A stretch of 64,000 bases of DNA from JAFAGX01 sp035624215 (GTDB taxonomy: Bacteria; Acidobacteriota; Terriglobia; Terriglobales; Acidobacteriaceae). The notes under the pieces were generated by a model. That model did no database searches. It was not told the origin of the DNA and worked only from the letters and a program-made list of their open reading frames with translations. Location: NCBI GenBank assembly GCA_035624215.1, contig DASPRY010000129.1, forward strand, positions 62,001-126,000. The letters are read 5' to 3'. The position numbers and the translations under genes were made by a program. This document shows, one piece after another, positions 15,730 through 24,936 of this stretch (its first letter is position 1; every line of letters starts with the position of its first letter).

Positions 15730-17280
15730 ATGGATCTGGAACAAAAACTCGCCGAATTGAAGAAACGCGACCAACTGGCGGAGGACGGCGGCGGCGCGCA
15801 ACGCCGCGAGCGCCAGCGCAAAGAAGGCAAGATGTCGGCCCGCGAGCGTATCGCGTTTTTGCTCGATGAGGGCACGTTCGAAGAAACCGACAAGCTGGTG
15901 ACTCATCGTTGCACCGACTTCGGGATGCCGGAGCAAAAGTATTACGGGGACGGCTTCATCACAGGATACGGCCGGATGGAGGGCCGTTTGGTGTTTGTTT
16001 TCGCACAGGATTTCACAGTTTTCGGCGGGTCGCTTTCGGAAGCCAACGCGGCCAAGATCGTAAAGATCATGGACCTCGCTGCCAAAATGGGGGCGCCGGT
16101 AATTGGCTTAAACGATTCCGGAGGGGCACGCATTCAGGAAGGCGTGATGTCGCTGGCCGGCTATGCCGATATTTTTCTGCGCAACACGCTGTACAGCGGA
16201 GTGGTGCCGCAAATCTCGGCAATCATGGGACCGTGCGCCGGAGGCGCGGTTTACTCGCCCGCAATTACCGACTTCATCCTGATGGTGGACAAAAGTTCGT
16301 ACATGTTCATTACCGGGCCAGACGTGATCAAGACCGTGACACACGAGGAGGTCACAAAAGACCAGTTGGGGGGCGCCACCACGCACAACGAAACTTCGGG
16401 AGTGGCGCATTTTCTGGCTCATGACGATGCCGAATGCCTGTCGATGGTCCGCGAGCTGTTGAGCTTCGTGCCCTCCAACAACCTGGATGATCCGCCGCGC
16501 AAGACTTGCACCGACCCGGTGGACCGCGCCGATTCAACGCTGGACAACATTGTTCCCGACCGATCAAACCTTCCGTATGACATGAAAGATGTAATTCATG
16601 GGGTGGTCGATGACGGGTACTTTTTCGAAGTGCAGGAGCACTTTGCCAAGAACATTGTCGTAGGATTTGCACGTATGAACGGGCGGCCGGCGGGAATTGT
16701 GGCCAATCAGCCGGCGGTGCTTGCGGGAACACTCGACATCAACGCTTCAATTAAGGGCTCGCGTTTCGTGCGCTTCTGCGATTGCTTCAACATTCCGCTG
16801 GTGACTTTTGAAGATGTTCCCGGGTTTCTGCCCGGCATCAATCAGGAATACGGCGGAATTATCAAGCACGGAGCCAAGCTGCTGTTCGCCTTTGCCGAAG
16901 CGACCGTGCCCAAAGTGACGGTCATCACGCGCAAAGCCTACGGAGGGGCGTACTGCGTTATGGCGTCCAAGCACATCCGCACAGACGTGAACTACGCGTG
17001 GCCGAGCGCAGAAATTGCCGTGATGGGGCCGGAAGGCGCGGTGGATATTGTCTACAAGCGCGAACTGGATCGCGCTGAGGACCGTGAAGCGGTGCGCCAG
17101 AAGAAGATCGAAGAATTCCGCGACCGCTTCGCCAACCCCTATGTTGCCGCCGACCGCGGATTTGTGGACGCGGTCATCCTGCCGCATGAGACCCGCAAAA
17201 AGCTGATTCAGGCTCTCGAGATGCTCGACAGCAAGCGCGACAAAAACCCTCCCAAGAAGCATGGGAATATCCCGCTGTGA
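15730..17280 (+). CDS. pccB: Acyl-CoA (propionyl-CoA) carboxylase beta subunit
   Basis: A 516-residue carboxyltransferase subunit. It moves the carboxyl group from biotin to an acyl-CoA, most likely propionyl-CoA, giving methylmalonyl-CoA. The crotonase-fold halves are clear: GLNDSGGARIQEGVMSLAGY with GPCAGGAVYSP in the N-half, and FEDVPGFLPGINQEYGGII with RKAYGGAYCVMASK and the C-terminal VAADRGFVDAVI in the C-half. The partner biotin carboxylase/BCCP subunit is not adjacent. A decarboxylase alpha subunit (MmdA) has nearly the same sequence, but no sodium-pump subunits are nearby. GGGAG precedes the ATG. Confidence 0.9.
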   Translation: MDLEQKLAELKKRDQLAEDGGGAQRRERQRKEGKMSARERIAFLLDEGTFEETDKLVTHRCTDFGMPEQKYYGDGFITGYGRMEGRLVFVFAQDFTVFGGSLSEANAAKIVKIMDLAAKMGAPVIGLNDSGGARIQEGVMSLAGYADIFLRNTLYSGVVPQISAIMGPCAGGAVYSPAITDFILMVDKSSYMFITGPDVIKTVTHEEVTKDQLGGATTHNETSGVAHFLAHDDAECLSMVRELLSFVPSNNLDDPPRKTCTDPVDRADSTLDNIVPDRSNLPYDMKDVIHGVVDDGYFFEVQEHFAKNIVVGFARMNGRPAGIVANQPAVLAGTLDINASIKGSRFVRFCDCFNIPLVTFEDVPGFLPGINQEYGGIIKHGAKLLFAFAEATVPKVTVITRKAYGGAYCVMASKHIRTDVNYAWPSAEIAVMGPEGAVDIVYKRELDRAEDREAVRQKKIEEFRDRFANPYVAADRGFVDAVILPHETRKKLIQALEMLDSKRDKNPPKKHGNIPL

Positions 17281-17346
17281 TCGGGTGGTACGCAGACCTT
17301 GGAGTGCAATATTTCGGGCGGTACGTCTCCGGCATTCGGGAAAAAG

Positions 17347-18132
17347 TCACAAGGGGTGCAGTTCGATCGCCATCCAGACGCAATCTGATTCCGCGTAATA
17401 GCGGTGCCACGGATAGCTAAAGCTGCGGTCATTCCCTAGCACGAAGAACGGGTCATGAGTGTACCCGGGGAGCATCGGAACATCTTCATAAAGGGTCTGG
17501 GCATTGTTCTCGCGGAACTTCTGCATGTGGCCGGTGCCAACCACCTGGGTGTGCACCTCGAGAAATTGATGTCCGGTATGAATACCGCAGTCTGTCTGCT
17601 CCGGCGTGTACCAGAGATTCAGCTTGAGCCGGTATCGTCCAGACGAAGCTGAAGGAGACGCTTCGCGCATAAACGTGACCACGGGATCGACCTGGATCTC
17701 TCCGATGTCGTCCTGCGGTGAGATATAGAGCGGTGTTCCTCGTGGATACTGCGGATTCCGCCGGCCGTACCAATCCCATTCCAGGGCGAGGCCGCCGAGA
17801 TTGGTGCGTTGTCGTACGTGAAGCAATGCGGCCGATTCGGCATGCTCAATCGTGCTGTGCCGGAGCATTGTGGACTTCCAAGGCTGGATCGCGCCTTGAT
17901 CTTTTCCCGCGCTGTATCGCAACGGAGCCGCCGACAGATTAACGACGATGGCGTCTTCCACCGGGACTGCTCGTGCGTTCGTTATGAGAACGCTCTCGAT
18001 CCAGTCGTTTGAGAAGGAAAGATTTCGGCGTTGGCTGTTTTCAGGCATGGAATTCTCCGTGAGCATGCGGGGAGCAAAGCGCCTGAGTACCAGGAGCTGG
18101 CCAGAATGGGACAGGAAGGTTCGTCGATCCAT
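17347..18132 (-). CDS. Hypothetical protein, possibly Tat-exported
   Basis: A 261-residue protein I cannot place. The N-terminus MDRRTFLSHSGQLLVLRR has a twin-arginine-like RRTFL motif, but the hydrophobic stretch behind it is weak. The body is rich in beta strands (ALEWDWYGRRNPQYPRG, TFMREASPSASSGRYRL) and ends SDCVWMAIELHPL. No cofactor or catalytic motif stands out. The gene is transcribed away from the ThDP enzyme and convergent with pccB. A cupin-like or beta-sandwich fold is possible but unproven. Confidence 0.55.
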   Translation of the reverse strand: MDRRTFLSHSGQLLVLRRFAPRMLTENSMPENSQRRNLSFSNDWIESVLITNARAVPVEDAIVVNLSAAPLRYSAGKDQGAIQPWKSTMLRHSTIEHAESAALLHVRQRTNLGGLALEWDWYGRRNPQYPRGTPLYISPQDDIGEIQVDPVVTFMREASPSASSGRYRLKLNLWYTPEQTDCGIHTGHQFLEVHTQVVGTGHMQKFRENNAQTLYEDVPMLPGYTHDPFFVLGNDRSFSYPWHRYYAESDCVWMAIELHPL

Positions 18133-18265
18133 TATTCAAATCCCTAAACTGCGGGGGATTATACCGTTCAATGAAGACACTGGCCTTAGTTTAGCTTTTC
18201 TCGCGGTCAATGCCATCCGGGAGTAGAATGTGCGGCGAACATCTCTCGGGCGCAGGAGGTCTTCC

Positions 18266-20128
18266 ATGCGGCTGACGGTCGGACAGATTATCGGCAAAGC
18301 TCTCAAAGCATACGGCGTACCCTATGTCACCGGCTTGCCTGGGCACGGGAACTGGAGCTTGATCGACGCCTTCAACGATCCCATCTCCAAGCTGCCGTTC
18401 ATCCAAGTTATGCACGAGCAGAGTGCAGTGCACATAGCCGATGCGCATTACCGCGTCACCGGGCAGCCGATTGCCGCTTGCACGTCGATTGGTCCGGGTG
18501 CGACGAACACTATCATCGGGCTGGCCACCGCCCATTGTGATTCGACAGCACTGCTCCTGATTACCGGCAGCGCTGCTACCCACATGCGCGGACACGGAGT
18601 CATGCAGGAACTCGATCGCTCGGCCTCGCCGGACTTTCCACATCTGGCAGCGCCGGTCACCAAGCGGACGTTCGACGTAATCCACGCCGATCAGGTTCCG
18701 TTCGTCATGCATCGCGCCTGGAACGCGATGATGACTGGCCGACCGGGTCCGGTCCACATGGAAATTCCGCTGGACGTGCAGGTGCAGACCACGGAGATTG
18801 AAGTTGCGGATCTGGACAAGCGGCTGCCGATCGGTAAACAAAGGGGGGATGCCACAGCCATCGAAGCTGCAATCGGGCTTCTTTTGCGCGCTCAGAGGCC
18901 TTGCATCGTGGTTGGTGGCGGAGCCATCACGGCAGATGCCACGCCGGAACTAACGATGCTCGCTGAAAAGCTAGGCATTCCAGTCGTGTTCACCTGGAAC
19001 GGCAAAGGGGCCATTGCTGAGGACAACCCGATGTGTGCCGGTACGGCAGGATGGCCCGGATCGCTGCCTGGAAACAAAACCGCCGCGAATGCCGACGTAC
19101 TGATGTCGCTGGGCTGCCGGTTCACTGACTGGTCCGCTTCGTCCTATCGCAAGGGTGTAACCTTCTCGATCCCGGATGCCAAGCTTATTCAAGTCGATAT
19201 CGACCCACGCGAGATCGGCAAGAATTATCCTGCCGAAGTTGGCATAGTGGGCGATTGCAAGCTAGTGCTTGCCGATATCCTGGCCGGCATTTCGGATGAG
19301 CAGGCACGCAAGGCGCGGGAGGGGCGAGCATTTTATCTTTCCGGCGTTGCAGCACTGAAGAAGGAATGGGAAGAGCGGTTGGAACGACGTCGCTCCTTCC
19401 CGGGCATGCCAACGACCATGCTGCGCACTTTACGCGAGTTGCGCAAAGTTCTGCCTCGACATGGCATCGTGACGGTTGGGTCCGGTCACCCGCAAAGCAC
19501 AACCAAGCAGGCCTTTCCGGTATATGAACCGCGGACGCACATTACATCGGGGTCGTTTTCGTCTATGGGATTTGCGCTGCCCGCGGCAATTGGGGCCAAA
19601 CTGGCGAAGCCGGACGCGCCGGTGGTGTGCATTATCGGCGACGGGGACTTCCTGATGTGTGTCCAAGAGCTCGCGGTCTGCGCTATGTACGACATTCCGG
19701 TGGTCTTTTTGATCCTCAACAACTCGGGATACATTTCCATTCGCGACGGCCAGAACCACCTGATGGGCCGCCAGATTGGATCGGAATTCAATTATCAGCA
19801 CGGTGATGGGCGCCCCTATTCCGTCGACTTTGTGGCACTGGCAAAGTCGTTCGGCTTCGAGGTTGCAGCGAAAGTGCAAGCGGCGGACGATATCGGCTCG
19901 ACCATCCAGCGCGCCCTCGACTCGAAGGCACCGGCTCTGATCGAGGTGCCGATCACGCGTGACGTTTCCGTGGCTGCTGCCGAAGTTGTCGGCTGGTGGG
20001 ACTTCCCTGTGCTTCCGACGGCTTCAGAAGCAGTAAAGGCCGATTACAAAGCGGGCTATGCGGCCGAACAACATCAGCGCTCCAGCAGCGACGTGAACAC
20101 CGTCGAACCTGTTTCGGCCACGGGGTAA
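18266..20128 (+). CDS. ThDP-dependent acetolactate-synthase-like enzyme
   Basis: A 620-residue protein with the three-domain layout of the acetolactate synthase/pyruvate oxidase family. The ThDP glutamate lies in VMHEQSAVHIADAHYR; the central domain has PCIVVGGGAI; the cofactor motif is GDGDFLMCVQELAV, continuing to ILNNSGY. AGGAGGT precedes the ATG at 18266 by five bases. It is followed after 52 bases by a HisD-like dehydrogenase on the same strand, so the two probably act in one pathway. That pairing argues against plain branched-chain synthesis; no ilvN small subunit or ilvC is near. Sulfoacetaldehyde acetyltransferase or another 2-oxo acid lyase is possible. Substrate unassigned. Confidence 0.8.
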   Translation: MRLTVGQIIGKALKAYGVPYVTGLPGHGNWSLIDAFNDPISKLPFIQVMHEQSAVHIADAHYRVTGQPIAACTSIGPGATNTIIGLATAHCDSTALLLITGSAATHMRGHGVMQELDRSASPDFPHLAAPVTKRTFDVIHADQVPFVMHRAWNAMMTGRPGPVHMEIPLDVQVQTTEIEVADLDKRLPIGKQRGDATAIEAAIGLLLRAQRPCIVVGGGAITADATPELTMLAEKLGIPVVFTWNGKGAIAEDNPMCAGTAGWPGSLPGNKTAANADVLMSLGCRFTDWSASSYRKGVTFSIPDAKLIQVDIDPREIGKNYPAEVGIVGDCKLVLADILAGISDEQARKAREGRAFYLSGVAALKKEWEERLERRRSFPGMPTTMLRTLRELRKVLPRHGIVTVGSGHPQSTTKQAFPVYEPRTHITSGSFSSMGFALPAAIGAKLAKPDAPVVCIIGDGDFLMCVQELAVCAMYDIPVVFLILNNSGYISIRDGQNHLMGRQIGSEFNYQHGDGRPYSVDFVALAKSFGFEVAAKVQAADDIGSTIQRALDSKAPALIEVPITRDVSVAAAEVVGWWDFPVLPTASEAVKADYKAGYAAEQHQRSSSDVNTVEPVSATG

Positions 20129-20180
20129 TCCTCACCATAATGCGGTCACGCCACGAAACGGGGTTTGGAAGGAGGATGCA

Positions 20181-21467
20181 ATGGCACGACATCTGAAGCA
20201 AGGCCGCACACCAGAGCAAACCACCGCCGATGCCAATAAGGTTCGTGACATCGTGGCGGGCATCATCGAGGACATTGCCAAGCGGGGCGAGATTGCCCTG
20301 CGCGAGATCTCGGAGAAATTTGACAAGTGGAACCCGCCGACGTTCCGGCTTTCGGAAAAGGAGATTGAGGAGTGTTTGTCACAGCTCTCAAGCCGCAACC
20401 TGGAGGACATCAAGTTTGCGCAGGCGCAAGTGCGTAACTTTGCGCAGGCGCAGCGGGCTGCTCTTCAGGATCTGGAGGTTGAGACGCTGCCGGGAGTAAT
20501 TCTGGGTCATAAGAACATCCCAGTGGACTCGGTCGGCTGTTACGTTCCTGGCGGAAAATATCCGCTTGTCGCCTCCGCCCACATGAGTGTAGTGACAGCG
20601 AAGGTTGCAGGAGTGCCGCGAGTCATCGCTGCGTCGCCGCCCTACCATGGCAAGCCGAGTCCTGCAGTCGTCGCGGCCATGCATCTTGGAGGCGCGGACG
20701 AGATTTATTGTATGGGCGGGGTTCAGGCCATCGCTGCCATGGCACTCGGCATCGAAAGCATCGAACCCGTGTCCATGATTGTGGGTCCGGGCAATGCTTA
20801 TGTGGCCGAGGCCAAGCGCCAGCTTTTCGGCCGCGTTGGTATCGATCTCATTGCGGGCCCGACCGAGACCCTGGTCATTGCGGATGACGCGGTCGATGCG
20901 GAAATCTGCGCGACCGACCTTTTAGGTCAAGCGGAGCATGGCTTCAATACGCCAGCCATCCTGCTTACAACGTCGGAGAAGCTGGCACGGAGCACCATGG
21001 CGGAAGTGGAACGTCTGCTCGCCACTCTTCCAACGGCTGACCTTGCTTCCGTCTCATGGCGGGATTATGGAGAAGTGATCGTCTGCGACTCCGACGAGGA
21101 GATGGTGCGGGAAGCCGATCGCATCGCCTCCGAACACGTGCAGGTCATGACCCGGAATCCGGACTATTTTCTCAGGAACATGAAGAATTACGGCGCGCTG
21201 TTTCTGGGTCCACGCACCAACGTGGCTTTCGGCGACAAGGTGATCGGGACCAACCATACTCTGCCCACCGGCAAAGCAGCGCGTTACACCGGCGGACTCT
21301 GGGTGGGAAAGTTCATCAAGACTTGCACCTACCAAAAAGTGCTCACCGACGAAGCCTCAGCCATGATCGGTGAATATTGTTCCCGACTGTGCTTGCTGGA
21401 GGGTTTCTATGCCCACGCCGAGCAAGCCAACATCAGGGTGCGCCGCTACGGCCGCAATGTTGCGTAA
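20181..21467 (+). CDS. Histidinol-dehydrogenase family enzyme (HpsN-like paralogue possible)
   Basis: A 428-residue HisD-fold NAD-dependent dehydrogenase. The zinc ligands and catalytic pair are present: GQAEHG, SEHVQVMT (Glu-His), GDKVIGTNHTLPTG (Asp) and LLEGFYAHAEQ (His). True HisD makes histidine in two oxidation steps from histidinol. Here no other his gene is near, and the neighbour is a ThDP enzyme. The family also contains dehydrogenases for other diols, such as sulfopropanediol 3-dehydrogenase HpsN, and the segment HKNIPVDSVGCYVPGG looks closer to those. GGAGG lies six bases before the ATG. A catabolic role is my preferred but unproven reading. Confidence 0.75.
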   Translation: MARHLKQGRTPEQTTADANKVRDIVAGIIEDIAKRGEIALREISEKFDKWNPPTFRLSEKEIEECLSQLSSRNLEDIKFAQAQVRNFAQAQRAALQDLEVETLPGVILGHKNIPVDSVGCYVPGGKYPLVASAHMSVVTAKVAGVPRVIAASPPYHGKPSPAVVAAMHLGGADEIYCMGGVQAIAAMALGIESIEPVSMIVGPGNAYVAEAKRQLFGRVGIDLIAGPTETLVIADDAVDAEICATDLLGQAEHGFNTPAILLTTSEKLARSTMAEVERLLATLPTADLASVSWRDYGEVIVCDSDEEMVREADRIASEHVQVMTRNPDYFLRNMKNYGALFLGPRTNVAFGDKVIGTNHTLPTGKAARYTGGLWVGKFIKTCTYQKVLTDEASAMIGEYCSRLCLLEGFYAHAEQANIRVRRYGRNVA

Positions 21468-21631
21468 GCAACGCACGGGGGCACGGGTCTTAACAGAACC
21501 GGATCCTCATCTCTTACGAAAATTTTCAGCAGTGGGCCGGCAAACAAGGTCACGACGCGAAATTATTCTGTATTCATCGCGGAGCTTTAAGTGTAGTTTT
21601 CGAGCTGAGCACAGGAACTGCGCTGCCTCTC

Positions 21632-23938
21632 CTACTGCACGACTACCGTGAAATTGGTGGAATGTACTAAATTGGCTGGGCCAGAACTGAACGTGCCTGT
21701 GACCGTCAAATTGTAAGTACCAGCCGGTGTGCCGGTTGTTCCCCCGCTGCTGCCATTGCCTCCGCCACAACCAGGCAACCCGATCACGACGAAAAGCACG
21801 AACACGAGCAGTAGTCCAAGAACTGCCTTATCACGCCGTCTACAAAGGCTGGTGCGCAACACCACTAGACCCGGCAAGCCAGAGAATGCCAGCCAGAGGG
21901 CAAACCTGCTGTCGCCCGGTGGCGGAAAAGCAGCCGGACGACCGAGAACCGCCGAAGGTCCCGACGTCACTACCGCGACGCTGGCTGATGCGCTGCCCGT
22001 GCCATCGAGGGCCACTGAGCTGGGGCTGATTGTGCAGGTCGATTGCGGCGGCGCTCCGCTGCAACTTAGCGCGACCTTTTGGGCAAATCCGTTTACGGGA
22101 GAGACAGTCAGAGTGTAGTTGGCTGCTTGCCCTGGGGTCACTGTTGTTTGCGCTGGCGATGCTGCAAGAGAGAAGTCACTTCCTGTGCCCGTCAGCACGA
22201 TGGACTGTTGACTCCCGGGCGCGTTGTCCGTGGCCTGTAGTTGTGCTGACCGGTTACCTCCTGCTGTGGGCGTGAAAGTGACGTTGATGTCGCAGCTATC
22301 GTTTTGTGGCAAGGATGCCGGACAGGTGTTGGTCTGAGCAAAATCACTGCTGTTTGTCCCGGTAATCTGGATCGACGTGATGACTAACGGCAACCGTCCG
22401 GTGTTGGTGAGGGTCACCGCTTGTGGGCTGCTGGCCGAACCTGGGGTTTGGTTGCCGAAGCTAATACTTGCAGGGGACAATGTGGCACCCGGCGCCTTTA
22501 TCACCTCAAACGCCACGCCACAGCCAGAGCCGCCGCACCCGGTTCCTCCGCCGAGCTGGGTTGTGCCGTACAGATTTCCGGCCTGATCGAAGATCACGCC
22601 ACCGGTCGGCTCGTTCGCCCCTTCACCGTCATTGCCAGCTTGGAAGCTATAGAGGAGGGTTTCCGCCCAGGCTCCAGCCCCGGTGGGACTGAGCTCAAAA
22701 ACTGTGCCGCAGCCATTGTAAAGGGGGCAGTTTCCCTTTCCTCCATTACCGGTTGTGCTATACAGATTTCCAGACTTGTCGAAAATCAGCACATCAAACG
22801 GACGGGCACCATCACTGCCCTGAAAATTGTGAAGGATGGTCTCGGTCCATCCTCCGCTCCCGTTGGGGCTGAGCTTGAATGCTGTTCCACAGCCGTCGAT
22901 GGGATCAAAAGCGCACGTGCCTCCCGAGGAAGTTGTGCCATACAGGTTTCCGGTTTGATCAGAAATCAGCCCAGCGAGCGGGGTATCGCCGTCGCTGCCG
23001 CCCTGAAAACTATAAAGGAGCATCTCTATCCAGGACCCACCGGCGCTGGGACTAAGTTCAAACGCTACCCCACAGCCACCCGCTCCTTCGCACGTACCCG
23101 CTCCTCCCAGCGAGGTCATGCCGTACAAATTTCCGGCTTGGTCAAAAATCAGCCCGGGGTTCGGCACATAACCTTCGCTGTCGCCAGATGGAAACTTGTA
23201 GATGATGGTTTCTGTCCACCCGCCCGCTGATTTCGGACTGAGCTCAAAGACCGTACCACACGACGCAAATCCGTCGTGGGAGCAGACGCCATTCCCGCCC
23301 TGGGATGTTGTGCCGTAGAGGTTTCCAGCTTTGTCGAAGATCACTCCCTGTGGGTTTGCACCATCGGAGCTGCCGCCATTTGTACCGAAGACGTAAAGCA
23401 CGGCCTCAGTCCATCCTCCATTGCCGTTATGACTGAGCTCAAAGACTGTGCCGCAGCAGGAGCTGGGCCCGCCTCCGGACGCAGTTGTGCCGTAGAGGTT
23501 CCCCGTTTGATCAAAAGTCAATCCGGAGGACGGTTGGATACCATCCGTACCGCCCTGAAACCTGTAAAGGACAGTCTCTGTCCAACCCCCGCTGCCGTTG
23601 GGACTCAGCTTGAAAACCGTGCCGCAGCCAGAGTAGACACCGTTGGGGGCGGGTTCGCCGCTGCACGGGCCGCCGCCGCCCCACTGCGTTGTGCCGTAGA
23701 GGTTTCCCTCAGAATCGAAGATTAGCCCGCCGCTCGGGTCTGCGCCGTCGTTTCCGCCCTGAAACGAGTACAGCACTTGTTCGGGATCACTTGTTGTTGA
23801 TTTCGCCCTGGGGATGTTTTTGAGTTGTCGGCTTACTGAAACACCACCGGACTGAGCCAGCGCAAGTGTGCTTAAGAGAAGCAGAAGGAAGAGATGAACA
23901 CGGTAGACGCGAAACCACGGCAAGGCGCCGACAGTCAT
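21632..23938 (-). CDS. GloVer-repeat surface protein with choice-of-anchor D and Ig-like domains
   Basis: A 768-residue exported protein. The ATG at 23938 follows AAGGAGGGG; a signal peptide (LFLLLLLSTLALAQ) follows. Seven tandem units of 55-70 residues then occur, each with a YSFQGG-type start, GLIFDQAGNLYGTT and CGTVFELSPNGSGGWTE, the pattern named GloVer (TIGR03803, from memory). Next is an ASPM/SPD-2/Hydin-type domain (SPASISFGNQTPGSAS to LQATDNAPGSQQSIVLTG), an Ig-like domain (FSLAASPAQTTVTPGQ), a membrane helix near residue 700 (LGLLLVFVLFVVIGLPGCGGG) and a short outer tail. Probably cell-surface exposed, perhaps beta-propeller. Function unknown. Confidence 0.85.
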   Translation of the reverse strand: MTVGALPWFRVYRVHLFLLLLLSTLALAQSGGVSVSRQLKNIPRAKSTTSDPEQVLYSFQGGNDGADPSGGLIFDSEGNLYGTTQWGGGGPCSGEPAPNGVYSGCGTVFKLSPNGSGGWTETVLYRFQGGTDGIQPSSGLTFDQTGNLYGTTASGGGPSSCCGTVFELSHNGNGGWTEAVLYVFGTNGGSSDGANPQGVIFDKAGNLYGTTSQGGNGVCSHDGFASCGTVFELSPKSAGGWTETIIYKFPSGDSEGYVPNPGLIFDQAGNLYGMTSLGGAGTCEGAGGCGVAFELSPSAGGSWIEMLLYSFQGGSDGDTPLAGLISDQTGNLYGTTSSGGTCAFDPIDGCGTAFKLSPNGSGGWTETILHNFQGSDGARPFDVLIFDKSGNLYSTTGNGGKGNCPLYNGCGTVFELSPTGAGAWAETLLYSFQAGNDGEGANEPTGGVIFDQAGNLYGTTQLGGGTGCGGSGCGVAFEVIKAPGATLSPASISFGNQTPGSASSPQAVTLTNTGRLPLVITSIQITGTNSSDFAQTNTCPASLPQNDSCDINVTFTPTAGGNRSAQLQATDNAPGSQQSIVLTGTGSDFSLAASPAQTTVTPGQAANYTLTVSPVNGFAQKVALSCSGAPPQSTCTISPSSVALDGTGSASASVAVVTSGPSAVLGRPAAFPPPGDSRFALWLAFSGLPGLVVLRTSLCRRRDKAVLGLLLVFVLFVVIGLPGCGGGNGSSGGTTGTPAGTYNLTVTGTFSSGPANLVHSTNFTVVVQ
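22490..23790 (-). repeat. Seven tandem coding repeats of the GloVer protein
   Basis: Units of roughly 165-210 bases within the surface-protein gene, each encoding GNLYGTT and FELSP-type strands. They are divergent at DNA level, so this is an old expansion rather than a recent slippage. Confidence 0.75.
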
Positions 23939-24222
23939 GGCCCCTCCTTGATGGGGGAGGAACGAGCAGCGCCGCACAACTAAAGAGCTGTCCGGAAGCT
24001 ACCTAGCAAGATTTTAGCACTCGTTGGAAAGCATTAGTCATCACTGAAGCAAGGTGCTTTGCCGCTCACATTGGCTCGATCTATCAGGTGATTACACCCA
24101 AAACGCCGTGAGGCCGCACGGTCCGCTCGCACCGCGTCTCGAAAAGGTGGGGAACTATCTGGCTTGCTCTCTAACCCAATTAAATCGGCGCATAAATGTT
24201 CTCGATTCATAATCGGTCTGAG

Positions 24223-24936
24223 CTAGGCGTCGGCAGGTTCTACTGGCAATGGAGCAATGGTGTGCAGCCCGCACTCGTTCTTAGTGAAACCCGACCAGCG
24301 GCCGGCTCGTGCATTCTCGCCGGCTCGAATTGCCCGCGTGCAATGGGTGCATCCGATGCTGGGATAATCCCGATCGTGCAGTGGATTGTATGGAACCCTG
24401 TGCTCACGGATGTAGCTCCAGACTTGTTGAGAAGTCCAGTCCACGATGGGATTAATTTTGACCAGATTAAATCTCGTGTCCCACTCGACTTTCTGAGCAG
24501 TAGCACGGACAGAGGTTTGGTCGGCGCGAATGCTCGTGATCCAGGCGCGCAGTTCGCTTAACTTTCTTGCCAGCGGCTCAACTTTCCTCAGTTCGCAGCA
24601 GCCATCCGGGTTGCGACTCCAGAGAGATGGTCCGTGGATTATTGCCTGCTCTTCCGGCGAAAGCAACGGATAGACTCTTTCAATCTTGATGGCATATCTT
24701 GCTTCGACCTTATCCATCAGGTCGTAGGTTTCCGGGAAGAAGAACTCAGTATCGAGAGTGAACACACGAAAATCAGTGCGCAGGCGAGCGGCCATGTCAA
24801 TCAACACCATGCCTTCGGCACCAAACGCCGACGAAATTGCGACCTCACGGCGGAATCTCTTGAAAGCCCAGCTCAGCACTTGCTCGGGCGTCCAGCTGGC
24901 TGCCAGAAATTGAATGCTGGCCAGTTCGTGCGTCAC
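24223..24936 (-). CDS. cysH: Adenylyl-sulfate reductase (APS reductase)
   Basis: A 237-residue enzyme that reduces activated sulfate to sulfite with thioredoxin. The N-terminal ISSAFGAEGMVLIDM and DTEFFFPETYDL bind the nucleotide. Two cysteine pairs, DGCCELRK and IGCTHC, are the 4Fe-4S ligands found in APS-using members; PAPS-only enzymes lack them. The catalytic cysteine is in NECGLH near the C-terminus. It is the last gene of the sir-met8-cobA-cysH operon and overlaps cobA by four bases (ATGA). It feeds sulfite to Sir. ATP sulfurylase genes are not in the window. Confidence 0.92.
   Translation of the reverse strand: MTHELASIQFLAASWTPEQVLSWAFKRFRREVAISSAFGAEGMVLIDMAARLRTDFRVFTLDTEFFFPETYDLMDKVEARYAIKIERVYPLLSPEEQAIIHGPSLWSRNPDGCCELRKVEPLARKLSELRAWITSIRADQTSVRATAQKVEWDTRFNLVKINPIVDWTSQQVWSYIREHRVPYNPLHDRDYPSIGCTHCTRAIRAGENARAGRWSGFTKNECGLHTIAPLPVEPADA

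Noticed and set aside
24031..24054. CIRCE-like sequence TTAGCACTC upstream of the cysH end
   Set aside because: The left half-site is present but the right half does not match GAGTGCTAA.
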